A stretch of 64,000 nt of DNA from Gemmobacter megaterium (lineage in GTDB: Bacteria; Pseudomonadota; Alphaproteobacteria; Rhodobacterales; Rhodobacteraceae). A program made the translations under genes and the position numbers. Shown in pieces: positions 9,626 through 17,054 of the stretch (position 1 is the first letter of the stretch; each line of letters begins with the position of its first letter). Location of the stretch: positions 186,001 through 250,000 of the forward strand of contig NZ_FTOT01000004.1 of the NCBI RefSeq assembly GCF_900156815.1, read 5' to 3'. The notes under the pieces are model-generated. The model was not told where the DNA came from. It saw only the letters and a program-made list of their open reading frames with translations, and searched no databases.

Positions 9626-10992
9626 GAACGATCGCCTGCCAACTGCTGGTCATCGGCGCAGGCCCCGGCGGCTATGTCGCCGCGATCCGGGCAGGACAAC
9701 GCGGCCTGGATACCGTGGTGGTCGAGGCCGCCCAGCCCGGCGGCACCTGCCTGAACATCGGCTGCATTCCGTCGAAGGCGGTGATCCATCTGGCCGAGGA
9801 ATTCCACCGCGCGACCGAACTGACCCACGATAACCCGCTGGGGATTTCGGCCGGTGCGCCCGGCATCGACCTGACCAAGGGCATGGCGTGGAAGGATGGC
9901 ATCGTATCCAGGCTGACCGGCGGGGTGGCCGGTTTGATGAGAAAGGCAAAGGTGCGCGTGGTCACGGGCCGGGCGCGGTTCGTCGATGGCAAGACCGTCG
10001 CGGTGGACACCCCCGAGGGCCCAGTCACGGTCAAGGCGAAAACGGTGATCATCGCCACCGGATCGGTGCCGGTGGAGCTGCCCTTCCTGCCTTTTGGCGG
10101 GCGCGTGCTGTCCTCGACCGGGGCGCTGGCGCTGACCGAGGTGCCGAAATCGCTGGCGGTGGTGGGCGGCGGCTATATCGGGCTGGAGCTGGGCACGGCC
10201 TTTGCCAAGCTGGGCGCCAAGGTCACGGTGATCGAGGCCGGGGAACGCATCCTGCCCGCCTATGATGCGGATCTGACCGCACCCGTCGCCGCCCGGCTGG
10301 CCGCGCTGGGGGTCACGGTGCTGACCGGCACGCAGGCGCTGGGGCTGAGCGACAGCGGGCTGACTGTACGGGGGCCAGACGGCGCGGCAGAGGTTGCGGC
10401 GCAAAAGGTGCTGGTCACGGTTGGCCGCCGCCCGAACACTGCCGGGATCGAGCCGTTGGGTCTGACGATGGACGGCCCCTTCCTGCGGGTCGATGACCGG
10501 ATGCGCACCTCGATGACCGGAATTCTGGCGATCGGCGATGTGACGGGCGAGCCGATGTTGGCCCATCGCGCCATGGCGCAGGCCGAAATCGCGGTGGACA
10601 CTGCCGCAGGCGGCCGGGCCGCCTGGGACAAGCGCGCCATGCCCGCCATCTGTTTTACCGACCCCGAACTCGTCACCGTCGGCCAGTCGCCGTCCGAAGC
10701 GGGCGACGCCGCGCGCAGCGACAGCTTTCCCTTCAAGGCCAATGGCCGGGCGATGACCCTGGGCCGCGAGGATGGGTTCATCCGCGTCGTCTCGCGCAAG
10801 GACAACGGGCTGGTGCTGGGCGTGCAGGCGGTGGGGGCGGGTATCTCCGAACTGGCCGCCGCCTTTGCCCTGGCGATCGAGATGGGGGCAACGGTGCAGG
10901 ACATTGCCGGAACCATCCATGCCCATCCCACCCAGGGCGAAGCGTTTCCAGAGGCCGCGCTGAAGGCGTTTGGCCATGCGCTGCACATCTAA
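9622..10992 (+). CDS. lpdV: dihydrolipoyl dehydrogenase (E3) of the branched-chain complex
   Basis: The flavoprotein that reoxidises dihydrolipoate and reduces NAD+. It has an N-terminal FAD fold (GAGPGG, residues 12-17), redox-active Cys43 and Cys48 in GGTCLNIGCIPSK, and a second nucleotide fold (VVGGGYIGLELG near 170-181). The dimerisation domain ends with the His-Glu pair in HAHPTQGEAFPEA. At 456 residues it is full length. The start ATG overlaps the E2 stop by four bases, so this E3 is dedicated to the operon; a general lpd for pyruvate and 2-oxoglutarate complexes should exist elsewhere. Confidence 0.93.
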   Translation: MRTIACQLLVIGAGPGGYVAAIRAGQRGLDTVVVEAAQPGGTCLNIGCIPSKAVIHLAEEFHRATELTHDNPLGISAGAPGIDLTKGMAWKDGIVSRLTGGVAGLMRKAKVRVVTGRARFVDGKTVAVDTPEGPVTVKAKTVIIATGSVPVELPFLPFGGRVLSSTGALALTEVPKSLAVVGGGYIGLELGTAFAKLGAKVTVIEAGERILPAYDADLTAPVAARLAALGVTVLTGTQALGLSDSGLTVRGPDGAAEVAAQKVLVTVGRRPNTAGIEPLGLTMDGPFLRVDDRMRTSMTGILAIGDVTGEPMLAHRAMAQAEIAVDTAAGGRAAWDKRAMPAICFTDPELVTVGQSPSEAGDAARSDSFPFKANGRAMTLGREDGFIRVVSRKDNGLVLGVQAVGAGISELAAAFALAIEMGATVQDIAGTIHAHPTQGEAFPEAALKAFGHALHI

Positions 10993-11002
10993 GGGACGAT
11001 CC

Positions 11003-12157
11003 ATGACCTATCAGCCGCTTGCCCAACCCCACGGCCCCGTCAACGCCAACCGCATCGCCGCAGCGGTGGAATTTGCCGACCGCGTTCTTGCCCCGCAAGG
11101 CGAGGCCTGGGATACCGGCACCGCCAGCCCGGAATCCGCGCTGCGCGAGGCGATCTCCATGTTCACCGGCACGGCAATCCCGCGCGATCTGGGCGGTTTT
11201 GGCGATGGTGTGGCCACTCAGCTGCGCATCTATGAGGAGCTCGCCCGGCGCGACATGGGGTTCACCTGTGCATTGGCGGTGCATACCAATGTGACAGTGG
11301 CCATGTCGCTGTCGCCCAATGCCGCCTTGCGCGCGGCGGCACTGCCCCGGCTGATCTCTGGTCAGGCGGTGGGGGCGTTTCTGCTGACCGAACCGGGGGC
11401 CGGATCGGATGCCACGGCAATCACCACCCATGCCCAGCGGGTGACGGGCGGCTATGCGGTCAGCGGGCGCAAGGCATGGGTCACGAACGGACTATATGCC
11501 GACATCTTTGCCGCCTTTTGCCAGACCGAACCCGGCAGCGGCGCGCGTGGCGTGACCGCGCTTGGCTTTGCACGCGGCGACAGCGGGGTGCTGGTGGAAC
11601 CGGCGCTGGACCTGATGGGGTCGGCCGCCATGGGCACCACCGACCTGACCTTTGACGGCGCCTTTGCCCCGGATACGGCCGTGGCCTTCGCCCCCGGTAC
11701 CGCGTTCAAGGCCGCCATGTACGGCATCGACGTCGCCCGGCTGGGCGTGGCCGCGATGTGCAACGGGGCGGCCATGGGCGCGATGGACCGCGCGCTGGCC
11801 TATGCCGCAGGGCGGTCCACCTTTGGCAAGCCGGTGATCGACCATCAGGGGATGCAATGGATTCTGGCCGATGCCGCCACCGCGATCGAGGCCAGCCGCA
11901 GCCTGACCTTTCAGGCCGCCCGCCACTTCGAGACCGGCACGCCCGACGCCACGCTGACCGCCCATGCCAAGAAGCTGGGCACCCGCAGCGCCTTTGACAC
12001 GATCAGCCAGACGATGCGGGCGCTGGGAGCCAATGCGCTGAAGCGTGAAAACGGATTTGCCCGCCAGTTGGCCGCCGTACGCATCGCGGAATGCATGGAT
12101 GGCACAGGAGAGATCATGAACATCGTCATCGGGCGGGCCCTGCGGGCGCAGGGCTGA
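11003..12157 (+). CDS. acyl-CoA dehydrogenase family protein
   Basis: A 384-residue FAD acyl-CoA dehydrogenase, the likely next step after the 2-oxoacid dehydrogenase complex (acyl-CoA to enoyl-CoA). The N-terminal helical domain is followed by the middle beta domain (LTEPGAGSDATAI near 127-139, then GRKAWVTNG) and the C-terminal helical domain (GRSTFGKPVIDHQ near 270). In most family members the catalytic Glu lies in a Y/LEGT motif near the C terminus; here the matching segment is CMDGTGEIMN, with Asp in that place. The start at 11003 has AGGGA six bases upstream; the longer reading frame merely overlaps the E3 gene. Isobutyryl- or 2-methylbutyryl-CoA are reasonable substrates by context only. 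Confidence 0.85.
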   Translation: MTYQPLAQPHGPVNANRIAAAVEFADRVLAPQGEAWDTGTASPESALREAISMFTGTAIPRDLGGFGDGVATQLRIYEELARRDMGFTCALAVHTNVTVAMSLSPNAALRAAALPRLISGQAVGAFLLTEPGAGSDATAITTHAQRVTGGYAVSGRKAWVTNGLYADIFAAFCQTEPGSGARGVTALGFARGDSGVLVEPALDLMGSAAMGTTDLTFDGAFAPDTAVAFAPGTAFKAAMYGIDVARLGVAAMCNGAAMGAMDRALAYAAGRSTFGKPVIDHQGMQWILADAATAIEASRSLTFQAARHFETGTPDATLTAHAKKLGTRSAFDTISQTMRALGANALKRENGFARQLAAVRIAECMDGTGEIMNIVIGRALRAQG

Positions 12158-12175
12158 AACCCGCTGCACGAAACG

Positions 12176-12215
12176 CAAAGGCCCGGCCAGCATGTCCTTG
12201 CCGACCGGGCCTTTG
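12176..12215. terminator. bidirectional intrinsic terminator between convergent genes
   Basis: A perfect 11-base inverted repeat, CAAAGGCCCGG at 12176-12186 and CCGGGCCTTTG at 12205-12215, encloses an 18-base loop. The outer arms end in AAA and TTT, so it can act for transcripts from either side. It lies between the acyl-CoA dehydrogenase stop (12157) and the stop of the opposite-strand L,D-transpeptidase gene (12243). Confidence 0.75.
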
Positions 12216-12242
12216 GTTGCACCTTGCACCCGCGAGGGGGGG

Positions 12243-12998
12243 TTATTCCAGCCCCATTGCCCGGCGACGTTCGGCCAGCGCAAGCTCGGTACGGGCCAGG
12301 AATTCGGCATCCGCCGCCAACGAGGCATCGACAGCCGCATCGCCTTCCAGCAGCCGGGATTCGGCGACACTGCGGATCTTGATCGTCGCGCGGCTGGGCA
12401 CACGTTCGTACAGATCAAGGATGTCCTGGTTGTACAGCCGGATACAGCCCGCCGACGTGGCATGACCGATAGACGTGTAGTCCCCCGTGCCATGGATGCG
12501 GAACATCGTGTCCTTGCCGCCACGATAGAGATAGAGCGCCCGCGCACCCAGCGGATTGTCCGGCCCTGGCCCCATGCCATCGGCAAGATCGGCATACAGC
12601 TCGGGCTGGGTGCGGATCATGTTGCGGGTCGGTGTCCACGACGGCCATTCGGCCTTGCGTCCGACATAGGTGGTCGATCGCAGCCCGCGGCCTTCGGCAC
12701 CTACGGCAATCCGGTACCGCTCTGCCGTGCCGTCGTCGCCGACAAGGTACAGCAGCTTGACATGCGGATCGACCACGATCGTCCCCGGCGCCTCGGTCCC
12801 GGCGTAGCTGACGGTGGTCCGGCGGTTTTGCAGCGGCGCGAAATCGGGCGGCACGGCGGCGATGGTAAATCCTCCATCCTCGACCGTGCCATAGCCCGGA
12901 ACTTCAAGCGGGGCGGGCGGCGGGGCCGCGCCACAGGCCGCCAACAGGGCAGCAAGGGCAAAGGCCGACAGGGTACGGATGGCAGGAATGGCAAACAC
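12243..12998 (-). CDS. L,D-transpeptidase (YkuD) lipoprotein
   Basis: A cell-envelope cross-linking enzyme of the YkuD family, forming 3-3 peptidoglycan bonds or attaching proteins to the wall. The catalytic segment is HGTGDYTSIGHATSAGCIRLYN, with the conserved His, Ser and catalytic Cys. I place the start at a GTG (12998) preceded by AGGGA, which gives a compact lipoprotein signal ending LAAC; the Cys becomes residue 22. An ATG at 13052 would add 18 residues that do not look like part of a signal peptide. A Pro/Ala-rich linker follows the lipid-anchor Cys, and the C terminus is a charged helix. The gene faces the upstream operon and is not visibly part of it. Confidence 0.87.
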   Translation of the reverse strand: MFAIPAIRTLSAFALAALLAACGAAPPPAPLEVPGYGTVEDGGFTIAAVPPDFAPLQNRRTTVSYAGTEAPGTIVVDPHVKLLYLVGDDGTAERYRIAVGAEGRGLRSTTYVGRKAEWPSWTPTRNMIRTQPELYADLADGMGPGPDNPLGARALYLYRGGKDTMFRIHGTGDYTSIGHATSAGCIRLYNQDILDLYERVPSRATIKIRSVAESRLLEGDAAVDASLAADAEFLARTELALAERRRAMGLE

Positions 12999-13103
12999 GG
13001 GCAATGTCCCTTTTGTGACGTATCCGGGACTCGGTGCCCGGTTGGCAGGCATTTGCGCAGGGAAAGCGTGGCAAGGTCAAGCCCTTGCACACGACCAGCG
13101 CGG

Positions 13104-14018
13104 TCAGTGCCGCCGGGTGCGGCCCAGTTGCGCCTCGCGGAGCAGGACAAACAGGCCAGATGCGACGACGATGGCCGCACCGACAAGCGTCGTCGGCCGC
13201 GGAACCTCGCCCCAGATCAGCCAGCCAAGGGCCATCGCCCAGACCAGAGCCGTATAGCGAAACGGCGTGGTGAATCCGACCTCGCCCACACGCATGACGC
13301 GAATGATGAAGATATACCCGATGTTGACCAGCACCGCCGCCAGCACCAGAATCGGCAGAACCGCAAGCGGCACGGGCTGCCAGGGCGTACCAAGCGACAG
13401 GACCGCGCCCGTCGCCATCACCGCAACCGATGCCACAAGCGCCACCCCCACCGATGGAACATCCGCAGGCAAACGGCGGGTCGAGAGGTCACGCACGACG
13501 ATGAACCCCACCGAAATCAGCGCCACCACCGCCGCCATGTTCAGACCCTCGGTTCCCGGTTGCACGATCAACAACACACCGGCAAAGCCGACGACAATCG
13601 CAAGGCCGCGCCGCCAGCCGACCTTTTCCCCCATGAACAGCGCCGCCCCGGCCGTCACCGCCAGGGGGGCGGATTGCAGGATGGCCGACAAGGCGCCCAG
13701 CGGCATATTCACCAGCGCATAGAAAAAGGTCAGCGTTGCGCCGATTTCTCCGGCCGTGCGCAGGCTGATCACGCGCCACGAGTCGCGCAGTCGGGTCAGG
13801 TTGATGCCGCCGAACAGCCGCCCCAGCACCAGCAACAGGGGCACCGTGACCACCCCGCGCAACGTCACCGCCTGATACAGCGGGATATGGCCGATCACCA
13901 CCTTCATGCAGGCGTCGCCAAGGATAAAGGCCGCCATGGCAACAAGCATGAAACCCGCGCCCTTGATATTGTCCGACACGGGCGCTGCCGAGCGCCCAGC
14001 CCCGACAGGCTGCACCAT
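13104..14018 (-). CDS. DMT family transporter (EamA domain)
   Basis: A 304-residue inner-membrane protein of the drug/metabolite transporter superfamily, made of two EamA halves of about five helices each. Hydrophobic runs include GFMLVAMAAFILG near the N terminus, AIVVGFAGVLLIV in the middle and TLVGAAIVVASGLFVLL at the end. The helix-linking MGEKVGWRRG loop between halves is typical. The ATG at 14018 is taken because GGGGAGGG precedes it; upstream in-frame codons are unlike the family. The substrate is not predictable; members export amino acids, metabolites or cofactors. Confidence 0.85.
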   Translation of the reverse strand: MVQPVGAGRSAAPVSDNIKGAGFMLVAMAAFILGDACMKVVIGHIPLYQAVTLRGVVTVPLLLVLGRLFGGINLTRLRDSWRVISLRTAGEIGATLTFFYALVNMPLGALSAILQSAPLAVTAGAALFMGEKVGWRRGLAIVVGFAGVLLIVQPGTEGLNMAAVVALISVGFIVVRDLSTRRLPADVPSVGVALVASVAVMATGAVLSLGTPWQPVPLAVLPILVLAAVLVNIGYIFIIRVMRVGEVGFTTPFRYTALVWAMALGWLIWGEVPRPTTLVGAAIVVASGLFVLLREAQLGRTRRH

Positions 14019-14220
14019 GATTCCCTCCCCGCCGGACGCGGCGTCCGGTACCTGCCTCGCTACCCCTGCGGCAGGCCGCAAACAATGGCAGACCCCTGGC
14101 AGGCACACATGATTTTCGGTGATGCGACGCATCGCATGGGTCGATGTGTTCTGCGGGGCAGCCAGCAGCCCGGCGGGTCGGCCTGCCCCGGTGGTGCCCT
14201 CGCCCGCCCTTGCCGGGCGG

Positions 14221-14895
14221 TCAGCGCCGGGGCTTGCCCTTCCAGGTGTTCAGCCAGGCGACAAAACGCCCCCAGAGTCCGCGCGCCCGGCCACGCGCCT
14301 CGTCCGCGCGGGCATCCATCGCATCGAACCTGTCGCCGACCTCGTCCACCAGCGGGTCGATCATGCGCTCGCGGAACTGCGCCAGCATCCGCCAGATCAG
14401 CACGACCAGCCCGGCCAGCAGGATCAGGATGAGGATAGAATCCCACGGCACGATCGTTTCATCGGGGCCAGACACCTGCCGCACGGCGATGGCGTTGGGA
14501 AAGATGGTAAAGAACTCGTTCCGCCAACCATAATGCTTGATCGCCACCCATTTCGGCGCCTCGGACTGCGAGACAAGCGAGGTGGAGACCGCCTGAAGGT
14601 TGTAGCTGTTGAACTTGAAATACGGCGGCCAGCCCCAGCCGGTATCCTCGTTGCGATAGACCATCGGGCGCCCGTTGGGCCGCACGGTCTGGATGAAGAA
14701 CACGTCGCGCGTCAGGCCGCCGGTCGCAGTGCCGACATCGGGGCCGGACCAGAAGAACGAATTCTCGCCAAAGTCGATGCGGCGGGTTTCGGTGCCGACC
14801 ACGCGCACGATGTCGGTCTGCGGCAGGGTGTAGTGCAGGACCGTCACCACCAGCAGCACCAGTGTGGTCCAGAACCCTCGTTTCAGCCAGCGCAT
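14221..14895 (-). CDS. DUF1523-type membrane protein, last gene of the unknown cluster
   Basis: A 224-residue membrane protein that I recognise as resembling DUF1523, a family found mainly in Rhodobacterales; its function is not known. A transmembrane helix near residues 8-24 is followed by a roughly 120-residue extracytoplasmic domain (RIDFGENSFFWSGPD, GWGWPPYFKFNSYN). A second helix follows near 150-167 (SILILILLAGLVVLIW), then a charged cytoplasmic tail with coiled-coil character. The ATG at 14895 has GAGGA upstream; a GTG three codons earlier is a weaker option. It ends a seven-gene same-strand run beginning at 21287, and starts 13 bases after the small membrane protein gene. Confidence 0.75.
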   Translation of the reverse strand: MRWLKRGFWTTLVLLVVTVLHYTLPQTDIVRVVGTETRRIDFGENSFFWSGPDVGTATGGLTRDVFFIQTVRPNGRPMVYRNEDTGWGWPPYFKFNSYNLQAVSTSLVSQSEAPKWVAIKHYGWRNEFFTIFPNAIAVRQVSGPDETIVPWDSILILILLAGLVVLIWRMLAQFRERMIDPLVDEVGDRFDAMDARADEARGRARGLWGRFVAWLNTWKGKPRR

Positions 14896-14907
14896 CACAC
14901 CCACTCC

Positions 14908-15174
14908 TCAGGAAAAGTTCAGCACATAGATCAGCACACCGATCACCACCAGCGGCACGATGTAGACGCCCCACAGCAAACGGCGGCGCAGCGATTTCTG
15001 GTAGCGGGCCATGCCTGCCTCGACATAGGCGGTCCGCTCGCCCTCGCCCTGCCCTGCATCCCAGCGTTTCTCCAGCCGCTCGCGTTCCAGCGACCGGGCA
15101 AAGACGGATATCAGCACATACAGCACCGAAAGCCCGATCAGCAGAAAGATCCCAAGCCGCAGAAAACCGATCAT
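14908..15174 (-). CDS. small two-helix membrane protein of the unknown cluster
   Basis: An 88-residue protein with a transmembrane helix at its N terminus (LGIFLLIGLSVLYVLISVF, about residues 5-23) and another at its C terminus (WGVYIVPLVVIGVLIYVL). A basic and acidic cytoplasmic loop of about 45 residues joins them. The start at 15174 has AAGGGAG and overlaps the stop of the 457-residue protein by four bases, showing tight coupling. I do not recognise a family. The shape suggests a membrane anchor or accessory subunit for its operon partners. Confidence 0.72.
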   Translation of the reverse strand: MIGFLRLGIFLLIGLSVLYVLISVFARSLERERLEKRWDAGQGEGERTAYVEAGMARYQKSLRRRLLWGVYIVPLVVIGVLIYVLNFS

Positions 15175-16544
15175 CGCCGCTCCCTTGCCACAGCGCCCCA
15201 TGGGCCGACCGCCCGGATGGGCGTTCCCGTCCACGGCCCGGCAACGCGCGGGGCAGAGCGGGGCGTCTCGTCCATCGCCGGTTCGGGGCCGAACAGGGCA
15301 GCACGCGCCCCGGCCTTGTCGATCTTGTATTCCCGTTCCAGAAATTCCGCCACCCAGCCGCGCTTGGCATCAGACCATTGCGCATAGCTGTGGTAGAACA
15401 GTTCCTTGTGGCAGATATACATCTGCCGCACATCCAGCGGCGAAAGCTCCGACAGCAGCATGTTGACCAGCCCCTTGTCCGGCCCCTGCACCGCGCGCAA
15501 GAGATAGAAATACGCCGGATGGTCAGAGCTGATCTGCGGCCAGTCGCCGCCCGTTTCGGCCCATCGCAGGACGGCAGCCAGCCCGGTGAATTCCTCGGGC
15601 AGCGCGCTGCCCAGCTTGCGCGCGATCTGGCGCAGATCGGCGCGGGTGGCCCCCGACAGATCAAGGCCCAGCTTGTCCGCCGCGGCGACCAGAACGAAAT
15701 CCATCTTCTGGCGCAACAGCGCGGCGGTATCGACGTTGCGCGCGGTCACGATGCTTTCGACCAGCGCGTTCTTGGCCAGCCAATCCGCCAGCATGTTCCT
15801 GCTCCGCAGCCAGATCACCTGACCGATGGGCAACGCGCCCAGCGACTCGGGCGGGGCCACGCTGATCGCGGCCGGGGCGGCGGCCTTGCGGAAGATATAG
15901 AGGCCGCCGAAATGGCTGGTCCAGAAATTCGCCTGTTCGAACCCCATGGCCGGCAGGGCAATGGGCACGCGGGTCACGTCGCCGGTTTTTTTCGCCAGCC
16001 CGATCATGTCAGCAATCAGCACATCATCGCGCCAGCCATCGGGTTCGGTGCGGAAACGTTCGATCAGCGTCGTCAGCTTGCCCGCATCGGCGACATGGCG
16101 GCCGATGGTATCGGCCTCGACCGTGATGCGGCGGATGTCGAACAGCCGCGCGGGGTTCGACAGCTCATAGACCGAATTCTGCAATTCCCCCGCCACCGCA
16201 TCCCGCGCGGTCAAGGCGAACAGTTGCGATTCATTGGCGTCGATGAACTGGCGCAGGATGCCGCGGGCGGTGGAGAATTTGGCATTCAGCAGCGGCGCAT
16301 GTTTCTGCGCCGTGCTCAGCAGGATGAATTGCCGGTTGGCGCCGTCGGGGTTGAGATACAGATCATCCCCCAGCTCGTCGCCCACTTCGGGCGAATAGCC
16401 GGAAATGTCGATGTGGAAATCCTGAAGCTGCGTTTCCCGCCCGGTCAGGTGTTTGAGCGCACGGTTGTAGCGCGTGACAAGCGCCGGGCTGGCGATTTCG
16501 ACAAGGTTGCCGAACATCAGGCCCTTTTCGATGAGGCGTTTCAT
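15171..16544 (-). CDS. conserved hypothetical protein (DUF6638-like)
   Basis: A 457-residue soluble protein with no signal peptide and no clear membrane helix. I recall similar proteins in Rhodobacterales under an uncharacterised family (DUF6638), but cannot verify that here. Visible features are an N-terminal motif MKRLIEKGLMFGNLVEI, a long alpha/beta body with SGYSPEVGDELGD and FYHSYAQWSDAKRGW, and a Pro-rich C-terminal tail. The start at 16544 is favoured because the frame upstream is encoded by the palindromic repeat. That ATG overlaps the stop of the DUF559 gene, and its own stop overlaps the next small membrane gene. Its constant partners in this window are the AAA+ ATPase and the membrane proteins. 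Confidence 0.7.
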   Translation of the reverse strand: MKRLIEKGLMFGNLVEIASPALVTRYNRALKHLTGRETQLQDFHIDISGYSPEVGDELGDDLYLNPDGANRQFILLSTAQKHAPLLNAKFSTARGILRQFIDANESQLFALTARDAVAGELQNSVYELSNPARLFDIRRITVEADTIGRHVADAGKLTTLIERFRTEPDGWRDDVLIADMIGLAKKTGDVTRVPIALPAMGFEQANFWTSHFGGLYIFRKAAAPAAISVAPPESLGALPIGQVIWLRSRNMLADWLAKNALVESIVTARNVDTAALLRQKMDFVLVAAADKLGLDLSGATRADLRQIARKLGSALPEEFTGLAAVLRWAETGGDWPQISSDHPAYFYLLRAVQGPDKGLVNMLLSELSPLDVRQMYICHKELFYHSYAQWSDAKRGWVAEFLEREYKIDKAGARAALFGPEPAMDETPRSAPRVAGPWTGTPIRAVGPWGAVARERR

Positions 16545-17047
16545 GGCTGGAGTCCTGTCTGGCCGCCGGGGTGGTGCGGGCTGCCCCCCTCCCCCATCCC
16601 CTCCCCACGAGGGGGAGGGGAGGCGCCGGGTTTCCATCGCGGCGCGCCGGTGCAGTGCCGGGTGGCCCCCTCCCCCCTTGTGGGGGAGGGAGGGGGTGGG
16701 GGGGCCGCTTCAATCGCCTCAAGGATCACCTGCATGACGCCATCCAGATTATCCTCAATCTCGCGGTTCCAGAACCGGAGCAGCCGTAACCCCTGAAGGG
16801 CGAACCAGGCGTCCCTGACGGCATCTTTCGACCCGCCATGCCCGCCGCCGTCCGCCTCGATCACCAGACGGCGGCCGAAATCGCAAAAATCAGCAATGTA
16901 GGAGCCAACCGGCGCCTGCCGGCGAAACCGGGTGCCGATCAGGCGGTTGAGCTCGCGCAGTTGCGTCCAGAGCCGGCGCTCTTGGCGGGTCATATCCAGG
17001 CGCAGCGCCTTTGCCTGGTCGCGCGTATGCGGGGCGATACGGGTCAT
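16541..17047 (-). CDS. DUF559 endonuclease-like protein with a repeat-encoded tail
   Basis: A 168-residue protein whose first 113 residues form a DUF559 domain, related to very-short-patch-repair (Vsr-like) endonucleases. Visible are ARxLR...ER.LW.QLR at the start, the core YIADFCDFGRRLVIEADGGGHGG (residues 50-72, with Asp53, Glu64 and Asp66 as likely metal ligands) and LRLLRFWNREIEDN. Family proteins usually end here at 115-125 residues. The remaining 55 residues are Pro/Gly-rich and encoded by the GC-rich palindromic repeat at 16583-16706. The gene overlaps the next gene by four bases and lies 7 bases after the AAA+ gene, so it is inside the operon. DUF559 genes are often mobile passengers. 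Confidence 0.78.
   Translation of the reverse strand: MTRIAPHTRDQAKALRLDMTRQERRLWTQLRELNRLIGTRFRRQAPVGSYIADFCDFGRRLVIEADGGGHGGSKDAVRDAWFALQGLRLLRFWNREIEDNLDGVMQVILEAIEAAPPPPPSPTRGEGATRHCTGAPRWKPGASPPPRGEGMGEGGSPHHPGGQTGLQP
16583..16706. repeat. GC-rich palindromic repeat element, copy 1 (inside DUF559 gene)
   Basis: A 124-base element made of two G/C-run modules in opposite orientation. The left module contains CTCCCCACGAGGGGGAGGGG and the right one CCCCCCTTGTGGGGGAGGG, around a 42-base spacer, so the whole can fold into a long hairpin. A second copy lies at 39879-40003 with nearly identical arms and a diverged spacer that shares CCATCG in inverted orientation. Here it is read through as the C-terminal tail of the DUF559 protein on the minus strand. 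It stays open in several frames. Confidence 0.85.
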
Positions 17048-17054
17048 GTGACGC

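Noticed and set aside
12192-14432. A 746-codon plus-strand frame across the L,D-transpeptidase and EamA genes
   Set aside because: It is the shadow of two clear minus-strand genes. Its product is basic low-complexity sequence without family features.
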